From Symbiopectobacterium purcellii (GTDB taxonomy: Bacteria > Pseudomonadota > Gammaproteobacteria > Enterobacterales > Enterobacteriaceae): a DNA stretch of 64,000 bases. Numbering within the stretch: position 1 is the stretch's first letter; every line of letters starts with the position of its first letter. Under the pieces are notes generated by a model that worked only from the letters and a program-made list of their open reading frames with translations, ran no database searches and had not been told where the DNA came from. This document shows, piece by piece, positions 38,424 to 46,946 of this stretch. Location of the stretch: positions 62,001 to 126,000 of the forward strand of contig NZ_CP081864.1 of the NCBI RefSeq assembly GCF_019797845.1, in the 5' to 3' direction. The position numbers and the translations under genes were made by a program.

Positions 38424-39641
38424 ATGCCTGCTTCAGAGTCTGCGCCAAGCGCGTTGCGCCTTAATTTGCGTATTTTTTCCGTGGTGATGTTCAACTTTGC
38501 CAATTATCTGACCATTGGGCTGCCGCTTGCGGTATTGCCGGGCTATGTGCATGAACATCTGGGGTTTAGCGCCTTTTGGGCTGGATTGGTGATCAGTTTA
38601 CAGTACTTCACTACGCTGCTGAGTCGACCGCAATCCGGACGCATCGCGTACGAGAAGGGGCCGAAGAAAGTGGTGGTGTTGGGGCTATGCGGTGCCGTGG
38701 TCAGCGGGGTGTTTTATGCGCTGGCGGCCTGGAACGACAGTTCACCCATCATGGCGTTGACATTGCTGTGCATCGGCCGCCTGATTCTGGGGGCGGGGCA
38801 AAGTTTCGCAGGCACCGGGGCGACGCTGTGGGGCGTGGGCGTGGTGGGGTCCCGGCATATCGGGCGGGTGATCTCTTGGAATGGCGTGGCGACGTATGGC
38901 GCGATGGCGATCGGCGCACCGCTCGGGGTATGGATCAATCACATCGGTGGGTTAAAGCTGGTGTCATATACCGTTATCACCATTGCGCTGCTGTTCGTGT
39001 TGCTCGCGTTGCCGCGTGAGGCGGCGAAAGTGACGCCGGGTAAAAAGCTGCCGTTTCGCGAAGTGCTGGGCAAAGTGTGGGTTTACGGCATTGTGCTGGC
39101 GTTGGCATCCGTCGGATTTGGCGTGATCGCCACGTTTATCACCCTGTTCTATGCCGATCGACACTGGGAAGGCGCCGCGCTTACCCTGACCATTTTCAGC
39201 TGCGCCTTTGTCGGCGTGCGTCTGCTATTTCCAAATAGCATTAACCGCTTTGGCGGACTGCGCGTGGCTATCGTCTGTTTTGCCGTAGAAATTACTGGCC
39301 TGCTGTTAATCTGGAGTGCAGCGCTGCCGCTGATGGCGGAGTTGGGCGCTTTTCTGGCCGGTGCCGGTTTCTCGCTGGTGTTCCCCTCGCTCGGTGTTCT
39401 GGCGGTCAAAGTGGTTGCACCGCAAAATCAGGGCAGTGCGCTGGCGACCTACACGCTGTTTCTCGATTTATCCCTTGGGCTGGTCGGCCCATTGGCAGGG
39501 GTGATGATGGGCTACACCGGCGTGGGCGCTATTTATCTGGCGGCGGCGGTATTGGTGAGCGTCGGTTTGTTGATGACGCTGCGTCTGAGTCGCCGTGGCA
39601 TCACCTTAGCGCAGGAAGAAACCCTCTCGTCGCGGCAATAA
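38424..39641 (+). CDS. yhhS: Major facilitator superfamily transporter YhhS, motif A Asp replaced by Tyr
   Basis: This 405-residue, 12-helix inner-membrane protein matches E. coli YhhS (405) along its length, including GQSFAGTGATLWGVGVVGSRHIGRVISWNG. The YhhS group is linked to drug or arabinose-type efflux. MFS motif A between helices 2 and 3 normally has a conserved Asp (GRYADSLGPKK in E. coli); here it reads GRIAYEKGPKK, with Tyr76 from TAC at 38649-38651, one base from GAC. That Asp helps gate the transporter, so activity may be reduced. Confidence 0.9.
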   Translation: MPASESAPSALRLNLRIFSVVMFNFANYLTIGLPLAVLPGYVHEHLGFSAFWAGLVISLQYFTTLLSRPQSGRIAYEKGPKKVVVLGLCGAVVSGVFYALAAWNDSSPIMALTLLCIGRLILGAGQSFAGTGATLWGVGVVGSRHIGRVISWNGVATYGAMAIGAPLGVWINHIGGLKLVSYTVITIALLFVLLALPREAAKVTPGKKLPFREVLGKVWVYGIVLALASVGFGVIATFITLFYADRHWEGAALTLTIFSCAFVGVRLLFPNSINRFGGLRVAIVCFAVEITGLLLIWSAALPLMAELGAFLAGAGFSLVFPSLGVLAVKVVAPQNQGSALATYTLFLDLSLGLVGPLAGVMMGYTGVGAIYLAAAVLVSVGLLMTLRLSRRGITLAQEETLSSRQ

Positions 39642-39716
39642 GCGTTTACTTACCGCGACGGTATGCTTACATCAGTCACACTGATTCAACCATGAACCGG
39701 TGTGACGGTGAGGCGA

Positions 39717-40079
39717 TCAGTTCGCGGCTTTATCGATCAAAACCGCGTCGACCAATACGCCTTTCTCATCAAATCGCAGTGATAGCGTCTTGTCCTGGCC
39801 TGCTAGTGGGCCAACTTTCGGCAGAAAGAGCGGCTTTTTTTCATGTCGATAGTGGTACAACCATAGCGGCGTAGCGATATCGCCCTGGTTGTTGATGGGA
39901 GGACCTAGCTTTGTTAATACGTCGCGCTTAGTGGTTTTCCCGTTGATAAACAAGGTGTGAAGGTTGCCGTTATCGATCTCTTCCAGTGCAGATGAGTGGC
40001 TACGCACACTGTCCAGAACACACCCTGATAGCGACAACACGATAGAAAGCATGTAGGTGGTTTTTAGTAAACTAGTCAT
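39717..40079 (-). CDS. Small lipoprotein with SmpA/BamE-like domain
   Basis: This 120-residue protein has a lipoprotein signal peptide with lipobox LSGC (Cys20). The mature part contains FINGKTTKRDVLTKLGPP, the recognisable SmpA/BamE/OmlA-type motif, followed by a WLYHYRHEK strand. Membrane-anchored periplasmic location is inferred; function unknown. Its start overlaps the upstream lipoprotein gene by 8 bp, indicating a coupled pair. Confidence 0.75.
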   Translation of the reverse strand: MTSLLKTTYMLSIVLSLSGCVLDSVRSHSSALEEIDNGNLHTLFINGKTTKRDVLTKLGPPINNQGDIATPLWLYHYRHEKKPLFLPKVGPLAGQDKTLSLRFDEKGVLVDAVLIDKAAN

Positions 40080-40644
40080 TGAAGCTCAGTGTGTATTGAT
40101 ATTTTTTGGCCCGATAAGGGGCGGGTTTTAGCACGGTCACGCCTGTCGTAGCGTCACGAACAATTTCGTTGAAGTGCATAACACATACTTTTTTGTTTTC
40201 TTTCTGATCGTAATTAAGATCGTAATCCTTTCCTGCTTCAGGCGTGATAAGGAAAACGGTGTGGCAGGCACCGTTTGGGCCGACATCAGTACTTATTTTT
40301 ATTAACGTCGGTTCAGGTTTTACCTTTATTTCAAAGTAGTAGCCTTTATAGTCCTGCGGACGATAACTCAGCTTCGGTATCCCGATATCCCGCGTATCGT
40401 TATAGAAACCCAACATGGTATGCGCCACAAGGTCGCGTTCTTCTTGGGGAACGTCGCTTTTTTGCAGCAGAGAGGTTCCTGTAACATTCCCCACAAAGCG
40501 GATTCTCGCTAGATTTTCACTGGACTGTGGTGGGTCTTTGTAGACTGGTATGTTTCGCTCCTGTCTCCCTAGCTCGGCGAAGGATTGGCATCCTGTCAGG
40601 CCAAGGCAGAATGTGAGCATGATAACGGAATAATATTTAGTCAT
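40072..40644 (-). CDS. Putative lipoprotein of unknown function
   Basis: This 190-residue protein has a signal peptide with lipobox LTGC (Cys19; MTKYYSVIMLTFCLGLTGC). The start at 40644 has GGAAG upstream and is preferred over the longer frame. The mature part is rich in beta strands and has four or so conserved-looking Tyr/Pro-rich turns (YRPQDYKGYYFEIKVKP). I do not recognise the family. It is slightly AT-rich relative to flanking genes and forms a two-gene unit with the SmpA-like lipoprotein. Confidence 0.7.
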   Translation of the reverse strand: MTKYYSVIMLTFCLGLTGCQSFAELGRQERNIPVYKDPPQSSENLARIRFVGNVTGTSLLQKSDVPQEERDLVAHTMLGFYNDTRDIGIPKLSYRPQDYKGYYFEIKVKPEPTLIKISTDVGPNGACHTVFLITPEAGKDYDLNYDQKENKKVCVMHFNEIVRDATTGVTVLKPAPYRAKKYQYTLSFND

Positions 40645-40948
40645 TTTTTCTTCCATGAGGTTATGTTTCAAGCTATATCGGAGAAATCCATTTTTTCTTT
40701 ATGGGATTGATTTACCTGGATACGACACACACGTATCCGAACGTTCAGCAAAGATTCCCGACATTGGGCGAAACATCACGTTTAATCCCTTACTTTTCAT
40801 GGTGAAATAGCGCATCGCCGCCGACTCAAGGTGCGAGCGCACACCGTGTTCCGCCTGCTCGCTGCACCACGCCAATTTTCGTTATATTTTGATTGCAATG
40901 GATTTTTTCTCAGCTCGATTCGATGTTTCTGAACATGGAGATAATCTT
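40645..40948. promoter_or_regulatory. Divergent region with GGATACG dyad
   Basis: This 304-bp region lies between the lipoprotein pair and the flavoprotein gene. GGATACG (40718-40724) is repeated in inverse orientation as CGTATCC (40732-40738) around ACACACA, a candidate operator or hairpin. GGAG lies about 10 bases before the flavoprotein ATG. No clear promoter was found. Confidence 0.4.
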
Positions 40949-42490
40949 ATGAGTAAAAACACCAAGCAAGACCCAACTCCCCAGGGGCGCCGTCACTTCC
41001 TCAAATCTACCGGTATCATGATGGGGGCATTGGGCGGCATGGCGCTGTCTCGCCCTGCCGCTGCGGTGGCACCACCTGCACCGGTGCCACAGAACTGGGA
41101 CACCACCGTGGATGTGCTGATTATTGGTACGGGCTTTGCCGGATTAGCCGCCGCCATTGAAGCGCGTAACGCTAAGGCTAATGTGCTGATTATCGAGAAA
41201 ATGCCGCTGTTTGGCGGAAACTCGATACTCAACGGCGGGGATCTGTCGGCGGCAGGCTCCAGCATGCAGCAGGCGCTGGGCATCAAGGATTCCCCGGAGC
41301 TGATGTATCAGGACATGATGAAAGCGGGGAACTGGCTGAACTACCCCGAACTGGCGCGCACCGTCGCCGATCACTCGGTGGAGGCGCTGGAGTGGGCCAA
41401 AAGCCTCGGCGCTGAGTTTGACCGGGTCAACTATCATGGCGGCCACGCGGTGAAGCGCGCTCACCAACTGAAGGAGCGCTCCGGTTCCGGGCTGGTGGTG
41501 AAACAGTACCAGAAGGCCAAAGCGCTGGGCGTGGTGATCGAACAGCGTACTAAGCTGGAGCGGTTGATTATTGACAACCAAGGACGTGTGCTCGGGGCGG
41601 AAGTGCGGCGTGGCTATAAGTTTCCCGATGATGCTTCCGGCTCCGTTGCGTTTATCCGTGCAACCAAAGGCGTGGTGCTGGCATCCGGCGGCTTCTCCCA
41701 AGGCGTTGCGTTACGGCAAATGTACGACCCACGCTTGACGGATGCGTTCACCTCCACCAACCAACCGGGTGCGACAGGAGAAGCGCTGATGGCGGCCAGC
41801 ATGATCGGTGCCTTGGCGACGCAGATGGATTGGATCCAACTCGGCCCCTGGACCAGTCCGGATGAACAGGGTTTCGGCTATATCCCGCAGTTTGTTGAAC
41901 GGGTGGTGGGTTATGGCCTGATGGTCGATCCTGCCAACGGCAAACGCTTCTTTAAAGAAACCGGCAACCGTAAAGAGCGTGCCGATGCCATTATTCAATT
42001 GGGGCATCCGGCGTTGATTATCGCCGACAAAACCAACACGCTGAAAATGGTCGATGAAGGACAGATGAACGGCGCGCTGAAAAATGGCTCGCTCAAAACC
42101 TACAACACGTTAGAAGAGGTGGCGCAGGCGTACGGTATGCCAGTGGCAGCGTTTGTCGAACAGGTGAAACGCTGGAATGGCTATGTGGAGCAGCATCTGG
42201 AAAACGATCCTGACCTCGGTGGCATGATTTTCAAAGATGCCTCACCCAATATCACGCCGCCCTACTATGTGGCGCGTCTCTGGCCGCGCGTGCACCACAC
42301 CATGGGTGGCTTGGCGATCAATAAAGACGCGCAGGTAATTGGTTTTGATTTGAAGCCGATCGCGGGATTGTATGCCGCCGGGGAAGCCGCAGGCGGGGTA
42401 CACGGCGCGGTGCTTTTGGGCAGCGTTGCCATGACGGATTGCATCGTGTTTGGGCGCATTGCGGGGAAAAACGTGGTCAAGGCGAGCTGA
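40949..42490 (+). CDS. Tat-exported FAD-dependent flavoprotein of the fumarate reductase/flavocytochrome c family, without heme domain
   Basis: This 513-residue protein starts at 40949 (GGAG upstream). Its Tat signal (GRRHFLKSTG, then a hydrophobic stretch ending RPAAAVA) implies periplasmic export with FAD bound. The FAD motif is VDVLIIGTGFAGLAAAIEA near 53-71; the HHTMGGLAINKDAQV and AAGEAAGGVHG segments are those of soluble fumarate/urocanate reductases. No CxxCH heme site is present, so the electron donor is unclear. The usual substrate-binding Arg in the terminal motif (G-x-N/V-R-L-G) is replaced by Leu489 (CTT at 42413-42415, one base from CGT). Substrate unknown; activity is doubtful if the Arg is essential here. 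Confidence 0.82.
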   Translation: MSKNTKQDPTPQGRRHFLKSTGIMMGALGGMALSRPAAAVAPPAPVPQNWDTTVDVLIIGTGFAGLAAAIEARNAKANVLIIEKMPLFGGNSILNGGDLSAAGSSMQQALGIKDSPELMYQDMMKAGNWLNYPELARTVADHSVEALEWAKSLGAEFDRVNYHGGHAVKRAHQLKERSGSGLVVKQYQKAKALGVVIEQRTKLERLIIDNQGRVLGAEVRRGYKFPDDASGSVAFIRATKGVVLASGGFSQGVALRQMYDPRLTDAFTSTNQPGATGEALMAASMIGALATQMDWIQLGPWTSPDEQGFGYIPQFVERVVGYGLMVDPANGKRFFKETGNRKERADAIIQLGHPALIIADKTNTLKMVDEGQMNGALKNGSLKTYNTLEEVAQAYGMPVAAFVEQVKRWNGYVEQHLENDPDLGGMIFKDASPNITPPYYVARLWPRVHHTMGGLAINKDAQVIGFDLKPIAGLYAAGEAAGGVHGAVLLGSVAMTDCIVFGRIAGKNVVKAS

Positions 42491-42504
42491 GCGTATCAAG
42501 AAGA

Positions 42505-42528
42505 GAGGCCGCGTAAGCGGCCTCATCA
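42505..42528. terminator. Hairpin between the flavoprotein gene and dcrB
   Basis: GAGGCCGC (42505-42512) pairs with GCGGCCTC (42517-42524) around GTAA, between two convergent genes. The stem is strong, but there is no proper T run, so termination efficiency is uncertain. Confidence 0.6.
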
Positions 42529-42531
42529 TCA

Positions 42532-43098
42532 TTACTTCAACGTCAGCGTGCGAATGATGCTCTCGGCTTCGGTTTGCGCCGCTTGCTGATTATCAGCAGG
42601 CAACGTGATTTGCAGCGTCAACAGTTGGTTCGCCACGTTCCCCAGCAGCACGGAAGAGTAAACCTGCTTGCCGCTGCCACTGTTGGAGATGCTATCGAGC
42701 TGTTGCAGCGCATGGCCGTTAATCTCAACGGCTTTATTGGTCACTACCTGCAAGTTGGCATCGCGGGCGCGTTGCTGATCTTCAAGGCGCTGTGTCAATA
42801 CCGGCAGGGTTTCGTTGCTGCTATCGCCCAGAATGACAATCACGGCGCGCTGGCCATTATCGTTGGCGTAGACATGCATGTTGTTGGATTGCGAACCCAC
42901 TTTTCCACTTTGATCATGCATATCCGCAGGCAGCGTGAACGCGATGTTGCCAGACAGCAGCGAGATGGTTTGACTGGCGGCTTGCGCGGCCGGGGCATCG
43001 TGTCCAGCGTGGCCCGCATTGTCGTCTTTCTTACCGTCGCAGGCGGCCAATAGTGCGGCAAGCAACGTAATTCCAAGATATTTCACTAGCTTCGGCAT
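42532..43098 (-). CDS. dcrB: Lipoprotein DcrB
   Basis: DcrB (188 residues; E. coli 185) is an inner-membrane lipoprotein, first found as needed for phage C1 and C6 DNA entry. The lipobox is LLAAC (Cys20). [41 protein letters not shown] and [11 protein letters not shown] match the E. coli protein closely. Intact. Confidence 0.94.
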   Translation of the reverse strand: MPKLVKYLGITLLAALLAACDGKKDDNAGHAGHDAPAAQAASQTISLLSGNIAFTLPADMHDQSGKVGSQSNNMHVYANDNGQRAVIVILGDSSNETLPVLTQRLEDQQRARDANLQVVTNKAVEINGHALQQLDSISNSGSGKQVYSSVLLGNVANQLLTLQITLPADNQQAAQTEAESIIRTLTLK

Positions 43099-43249
43099 AA
43101 GCGTCCTTCTCTGTTATCAGGCATGCACGGGTAAACCGCTATATCGCACCCTATTCACTGGTGAAACTCAAGCGTTTTGTTGTCACAAAACCTATTTAGG
43201 ACGGTTCCTGAGATAGCCCTTCCACACGCGGTGGAGGGGCTATCAGCCA

Positions 43250-43936
43250 TCAGCGCCATTGTTCAGCCGACGGCGGCTCGCGCAATGCGGGATGGCTGTG
43301 GGATTCGCTCAAACGCTTGAGGAGCATATTGAGCATCACGCCGTACATCGGCAAGAAGAACAATAGGCTAATCAGCAGTTTGAAGGTGTAATCGACCAAT
43401 GCGATCTCCACCCAGTTTGCCGCCATAAAAGCATCGGTACTGCGATAGAAGGCGATGAAGAAGAAGGCCAGCGTATCGCTTAAATTACCAAACAGCGTGG
43501 AGACCGTGGGAGCGACCCACCACGCCTTGCGCTGGCGCAGGCGGTTAAACACATGCACATCCAGAATTTGCCCTAGCACGTAAGCCATAAAGCTGGCACA
43601 CGCGATACGCGCAACCACGATATTGACGCTGGCGAGCGCACTGAACCCCTGCCACTCTCCCTGATAAAACAGCGCGGATACCACATAGGAAATCACCAGT
43701 GCGGGCGCCATCACCGTCAGAATAATTCGGCGCGCCAGCGGTGCGCCAAAGATACGCACGGTCAGGTCGGTGGCCAGAAAGATAAACGGAAAGGTGAATG
43801 CACCCCAGGTGGTATGGAACCCGAAGATGGAGATCGGCAACTGCACCAGATAATTACTGGAGGTAATGATCAGAATGTGAAACAACGACAGCCAGACAAG
43901 CGCGCTAAGCCGCTGCTGAGCAGTAAAATGAAACAT
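43250..43936 (-). CDS. yhhQ: Queuosine precursor transporter YhhQ
   Basis: This 228-residue inner-membrane protein (E. coli 221) has six hydrophobic segments and the conserved HTTWGAFTFPFIFLATDLTVR and LGQILDVHVFNRLRQ motifs. The family imports preQ0/preQ1 for queuosine synthesis. No lesion seen. It is divergent from tusA across a region of about 300 bp in which I see no distinct elements. Confidence 0.94.
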   Translation of the reverse strand: MFHFTAQQRLSALVWLSLFHILIITSSNYLVQLPISIFGFHTTWGAFTFPFIFLATDLTVRIFGAPLARRIILTVMAPALVISYVVSALFYQGEWQGFSALASVNIVVARIACASFMAYVLGQILDVHVFNRLRQRKAWWVAPTVSTLFGNLSDTLAFFFIAFYRSTDAFMAANWVEIALVDYTFKLLISLLFFLPMYGVMLNMLLKRLSESHSHPALREPPSAEQWR

Positions 43937-44235
43937 GGCAATGTGACCTTTTTAGTGATTGGGGTGAGGGAACCCAAGTGGTGCCGTTAACAATGACATT
44001 ATGGCACGTAATTCATACTGCTTATTCAATGCGGCTGATACAGGGATCAATACGACCGGCACAAGGAGCAGCGCGCGGCATGATACGCTGTTAGACGGGG
44101 ATTGCAATGGCGAATTTATGCGCAATCGATATCGTAGGTTGCGCAGGAAAATCTGCGGCGTAAACTAGGGCGGTTTTGACGACTGCCACACCGGGCGGTC
44201 GTTATCTTGCCCTTATGTCACTGCCGAGAATAATG

Positions 44236-44478
44236 ATGACCGACACCTTCACCAACCCGGATAAAACCCTCGATGCACAGGGGCTGCGCTGCCCGGAACC
44301 GGTGATGATGGTGCGTAAAACCGTGCGTCAGATGGAGGCAGGGCAGACGCTACTTATTCTGGCGGATGACCCGGCAACCACGCGCGATATACCGGGCTTT
44401 TGTGTCTATATGGAGCACGAACTTCTGGCACAGGAGACGGCATCACTGCCCTACCGCTACCTCCTGCGCAAGAAGTAG
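44236..44478 (+). CDS. tusA: Sulfurtransferase TusA
   Basis: TusA (80 residues; E. coli 81) relays sulfur from IscS for tRNA 2-thiouridine and molybdenum cofactor synthesis. The catalytic Cys19 lies in the GLRCPEP motif; [13 protein letters not shown] follows. The start aligning with E. coli (MTDTF) is the second of two adjacent ATGs. It converges on zntA with only 11 bp between them. Confidence 0.96.
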   Translation: MTDTFTNPDKTLDAQGLRCPEPVMMVRKTVRQMEAGQTLLILADDPATTRDIPGFCVYMEHELLAQETASLPYRYLLRKK

Positions 44479-44489
44479 CTTTTTTGCCG

Positions 44490-46859
44490 CTATCTCGCGT
44501 CTTGTGGTTTTTCGCGGCGCAATAAGCGCAGTGCATTGGCGGTTACCAGCGCCGTGGCACCGGAATCAGCCAGCACAGCGAGCCACAACCCGGTGATCCC
44601 CAACAGGCTGGTCACCAGAAAGATGGCTTTCAGCCCCAGCGCCAGTGTGATGTTCTGCCTGATATTGTTGCGCGTGGCGCGAGAAAGCCGAATCATGCCC
44701 GCCAGTTCGCTTAACCGATTATGCGTGAGCGCTGCATCGGCGGTTTCCAGCGCAACGTCACTGCCCCCACCCATAGCAATGCCGATCGCCGCCGATTTCA
44801 TCGCTGGCGCATCGTTAATGCCATCGCCCACCATTGCCGTCGGATGGATCTGGTTCATCTCGCGCACAGCATCGACTTTGTCGGCAGGCAGTAGCCCTGC
44901 TTTATAGTCAATGCCCAGCGTCGCCGCGATGGCTGCCGCTGAACGCGGATTATCGCCGGTGAGCATGGTGCAGCGAATTCCCAGTGTGCGCAGTGCCTCA
45001 ATCGCTTGCGGGGTATCTGCACGCAAGGTATCACGCAGTGCCAGCAAGCCAATGATATGCGTTTCTTCCTGTACCACCACCACGGTTTTCCCGTCGTTTT
45101 CCAAGGAATGGATGCGGTCGCGCCAGTCGGCGTCGAGCGCCTCGGGTGAAATTTTAGCGGGTGCTTTGACGCTGAGGGTTTTGCCTGCGATGACGCCTTC
45201 AACCCCTACGCTTGCCAGTGCTCGCTGTGCCGTTGCCACGGGTAGCATCGGGGCAACCGTACGGGCATGCTGGACAATCGCTTTCGCCAGAGGGTGGTGT
45301 GAACCTGCCTCGATCGCTGCCGCGCGTGCCAGCAGCGCTGCCGTGCTCACGCCCTGCGCGGGTATCGCATCCGTCACCTGAGGCCGGCCCTGTGTCAGGG
45401 TGCCGGTTTTGTCGAAGGCGATGGTATTGATGGTGCCCAGAATCTCCAGCGGCGCGCCGCCTTTAATCAGCGCGCCGCGCCGGGCAGCGGCCGCCAGGCC
45501 AGAAGTGATAGCCGCTGGGGTGGAGATCACCAACGCGCAGGAGCAACCGATGAGCAACAGCGTCAGGCCGCGATAAATCCACTCTTGCCACGGCGCACCA
45601 AACAACAGTGGCGGTATCACGATGGTCGCCGCGGCGAGCAGCATGATGGCCGGGGTGTAATAGCGGCTAAAGCGATCGAGAAAACGCTCTATCGGCGCGC
45701 GGTGGCTCTCCGCTTCTTCAATTAAATGCAAAATGCGGTCGATGGCGCTGTTGCCCGGTTCGGAGATCACGCGCAGCTGTATCAGGCGATCGACGCTCAG
45801 GCTGCCTGCCGAGACTTTATCGCCCTGCTCACGCTCTACCGGCAGGGATTCCCCGGTCAATGCGCTTTCATCGACGCTGGCATGGGGAACCAGCAGTTCG
45901 CCATCGGCGGGCAATCGGCTGCCCGGTGCCACTTCGATCACATCGCCGGGGCGCAGTGCTGCAATGCTGACCTGAGTACGCTGACCGGCACGGATCAGCG
46001 TTGCGGTTTCCGGCATTAGCGCCATTAACGCGCTGACACCGCGACGGGCGCGCTGTGCAGCGTAGGCTTCCAGGCGCTCTCCCAGCATAAACAGCAAAAT
46101 AACCATGGTGGCTTCGCTGGTGGCACCAATCAACAAGGCACCTAGCGCGGCGACGCTCATCAGCGTTTCGATGGCAAAGGGCGTGCCGCTGCGAATCAGT
46201 TTAATCGCCTGTCCGAGCAGCGGTATCAGCCCCAGCAGCGTGGTGGCAACAAAGGCTATTTCTGACGCGCGCGGCGAAAACAGCGAAAGTATCCCGCTGG
46301 CAGCGGTTAACACCGCAAACAGAATGAGAAAACCGTGTTCATGCAAGAGACGGCGTAAAGGGGGCTCGGCGGGTGCGTGGGCTGTTGGGACGGTTGCGCC
46401 AGGGGACGTATCTTGCCAGGTAAACCCAGCGTGCTCTACGGCGCGTTGAATCTGTGTACGAATATCGGATTGTGCATCAACAATAAGTTTTTCGGTGGCG
46501 AAGCGAACGCTTGCTTGAATGACGCCGGGAAGCGGGGTGATGGCGTTTTCGATCTTTTTGGCGCAACTGGGACAATCCATCCCGCGGATAATCCAGCTGA
46601 AGCGCACGCCGGAAGTGGGGGAGGCGTCACTGTCGCTACCGTCGGGGTCACCGGAATCCCCGCTCTCTCCACCGTCAGACGCGCTGTGTTCCGCGCTGGG
46701 TGTGGTGTCGCACGCAGAGAGGGTTGTGGTGCTGTGTTTAACCGCACAGCAACTGCGATCGGCATGGCTACTGTGTTGCGCATGGCGCTGGCAGCAAGCG
46801 TTGGCACCATGATCGTGGTGAGTGTGGCCATGGTGAGTCTGGTGATGAGAATGCATCAT
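44490..46859 (-). CDS. zntA: Zn/Cd/Pb-exporting P-type ATPase ZntA with His/Cys-rich N-terminus and CSC in place of CPC
   Basis: ZntA (789 residues; E. coli 732) exports Zn(II), Cd(II) and Pb(II). It starts at 46859 after AGGAGAG. An extra N-terminal segment of about 57 residues is packed with His and Cys-Cys pairs and with Asp/Gly/Ser, probably binding metal. The usual GMDCPSCAKK ferredoxin-like domain follows. TGES, DKTGT, HP (SHHPLAK), TGDN and GDGINDAP are intact. In helix 6 the metal-binding CPC motif reads LLIGCSCALVIS: the Pro codon is TCC (on the plus strand GGA near 45541), one base from CCC. That Pro is near-invariant in P1B ATPases, so transport may be impaired. The E. coli-type ZntR operator was not found upstream. 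Confidence 0.92.
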   Translation of the reverse strand: MMHSHHQTHHGHTHHDHGANACCQRHAQHSSHADRSCCAVKHSTTTLSACDTTPSAEHSASDGGESGDSGDPDGSDSDASPTSGVRFSWIIRGMDCPSCAKKIENAITPLPGVIQASVRFATEKLIVDAQSDIRTQIQRAVEHAGFTWQDTSPGATVPTAHAPAEPPLRRLLHEHGFLILFAVLTAASGILSLFSPRASEIAFVATTLLGLIPLLGQAIKLIRSGTPFAIETLMSVAALGALLIGATSEATMVILLFMLGERLEAYAAQRARRGVSALMALMPETATLIRAGQRTQVSIAALRPGDVIEVAPGSRLPADGELLVPHASVDESALTGESLPVEREQGDKVSAGSLSVDRLIQLRVISEPGNSAIDRILHLIEEAESHRAPIERFLDRFSRYYTPAIMLLAAATIVIPPLLFGAPWQEWIYRGLTLLLIGCSCALVISTPAAITSGLAAAARRGALIKGGAPLEILGTINTIAFDKTGTLTQGRPQVTDAIPAQGVSTAALLARAAAIEAGSHHPLAKAIVQHARTVAPMLPVATAQRALASVGVEGVIAGKTLSVKAPAKISPEALDADWRDRIHSLENDGKTVVVVQEETHIIGLLALRDTLRADTPQAIEALRTLGIRCTMLTGDNPRSAAAIAATLGIDYKAGLLPADKVDAVREMNQIHPTAMVGDGINDAPAMKSAAIGIAMGGGSDVALETADAALTHNRLSELAGMIRLSRATRNNIRQNITLALGLKAIFLVTSLLGITGLWLAVLADSGATALVTANALRLLRREKPQDAR

Positions 46860-46946
46860 GCTCTCCTGTTTGATGATAGTGGTTCTCATCCACGACTTTA
46901 TCACTGCTGCCAGTAGCTGCACAGCGCTTTTGATATTCAGCGCTGA

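Noticed and set aside
46860..46946. ZntR-type operator upstream of zntA
   Set aside because: No match to the E. coli ACTCTGGAGTCGACTCCAGAGT-type dyad with a long promoter spacer; an imperfect TGATA...TATCA dyad is present but too weak to assign.
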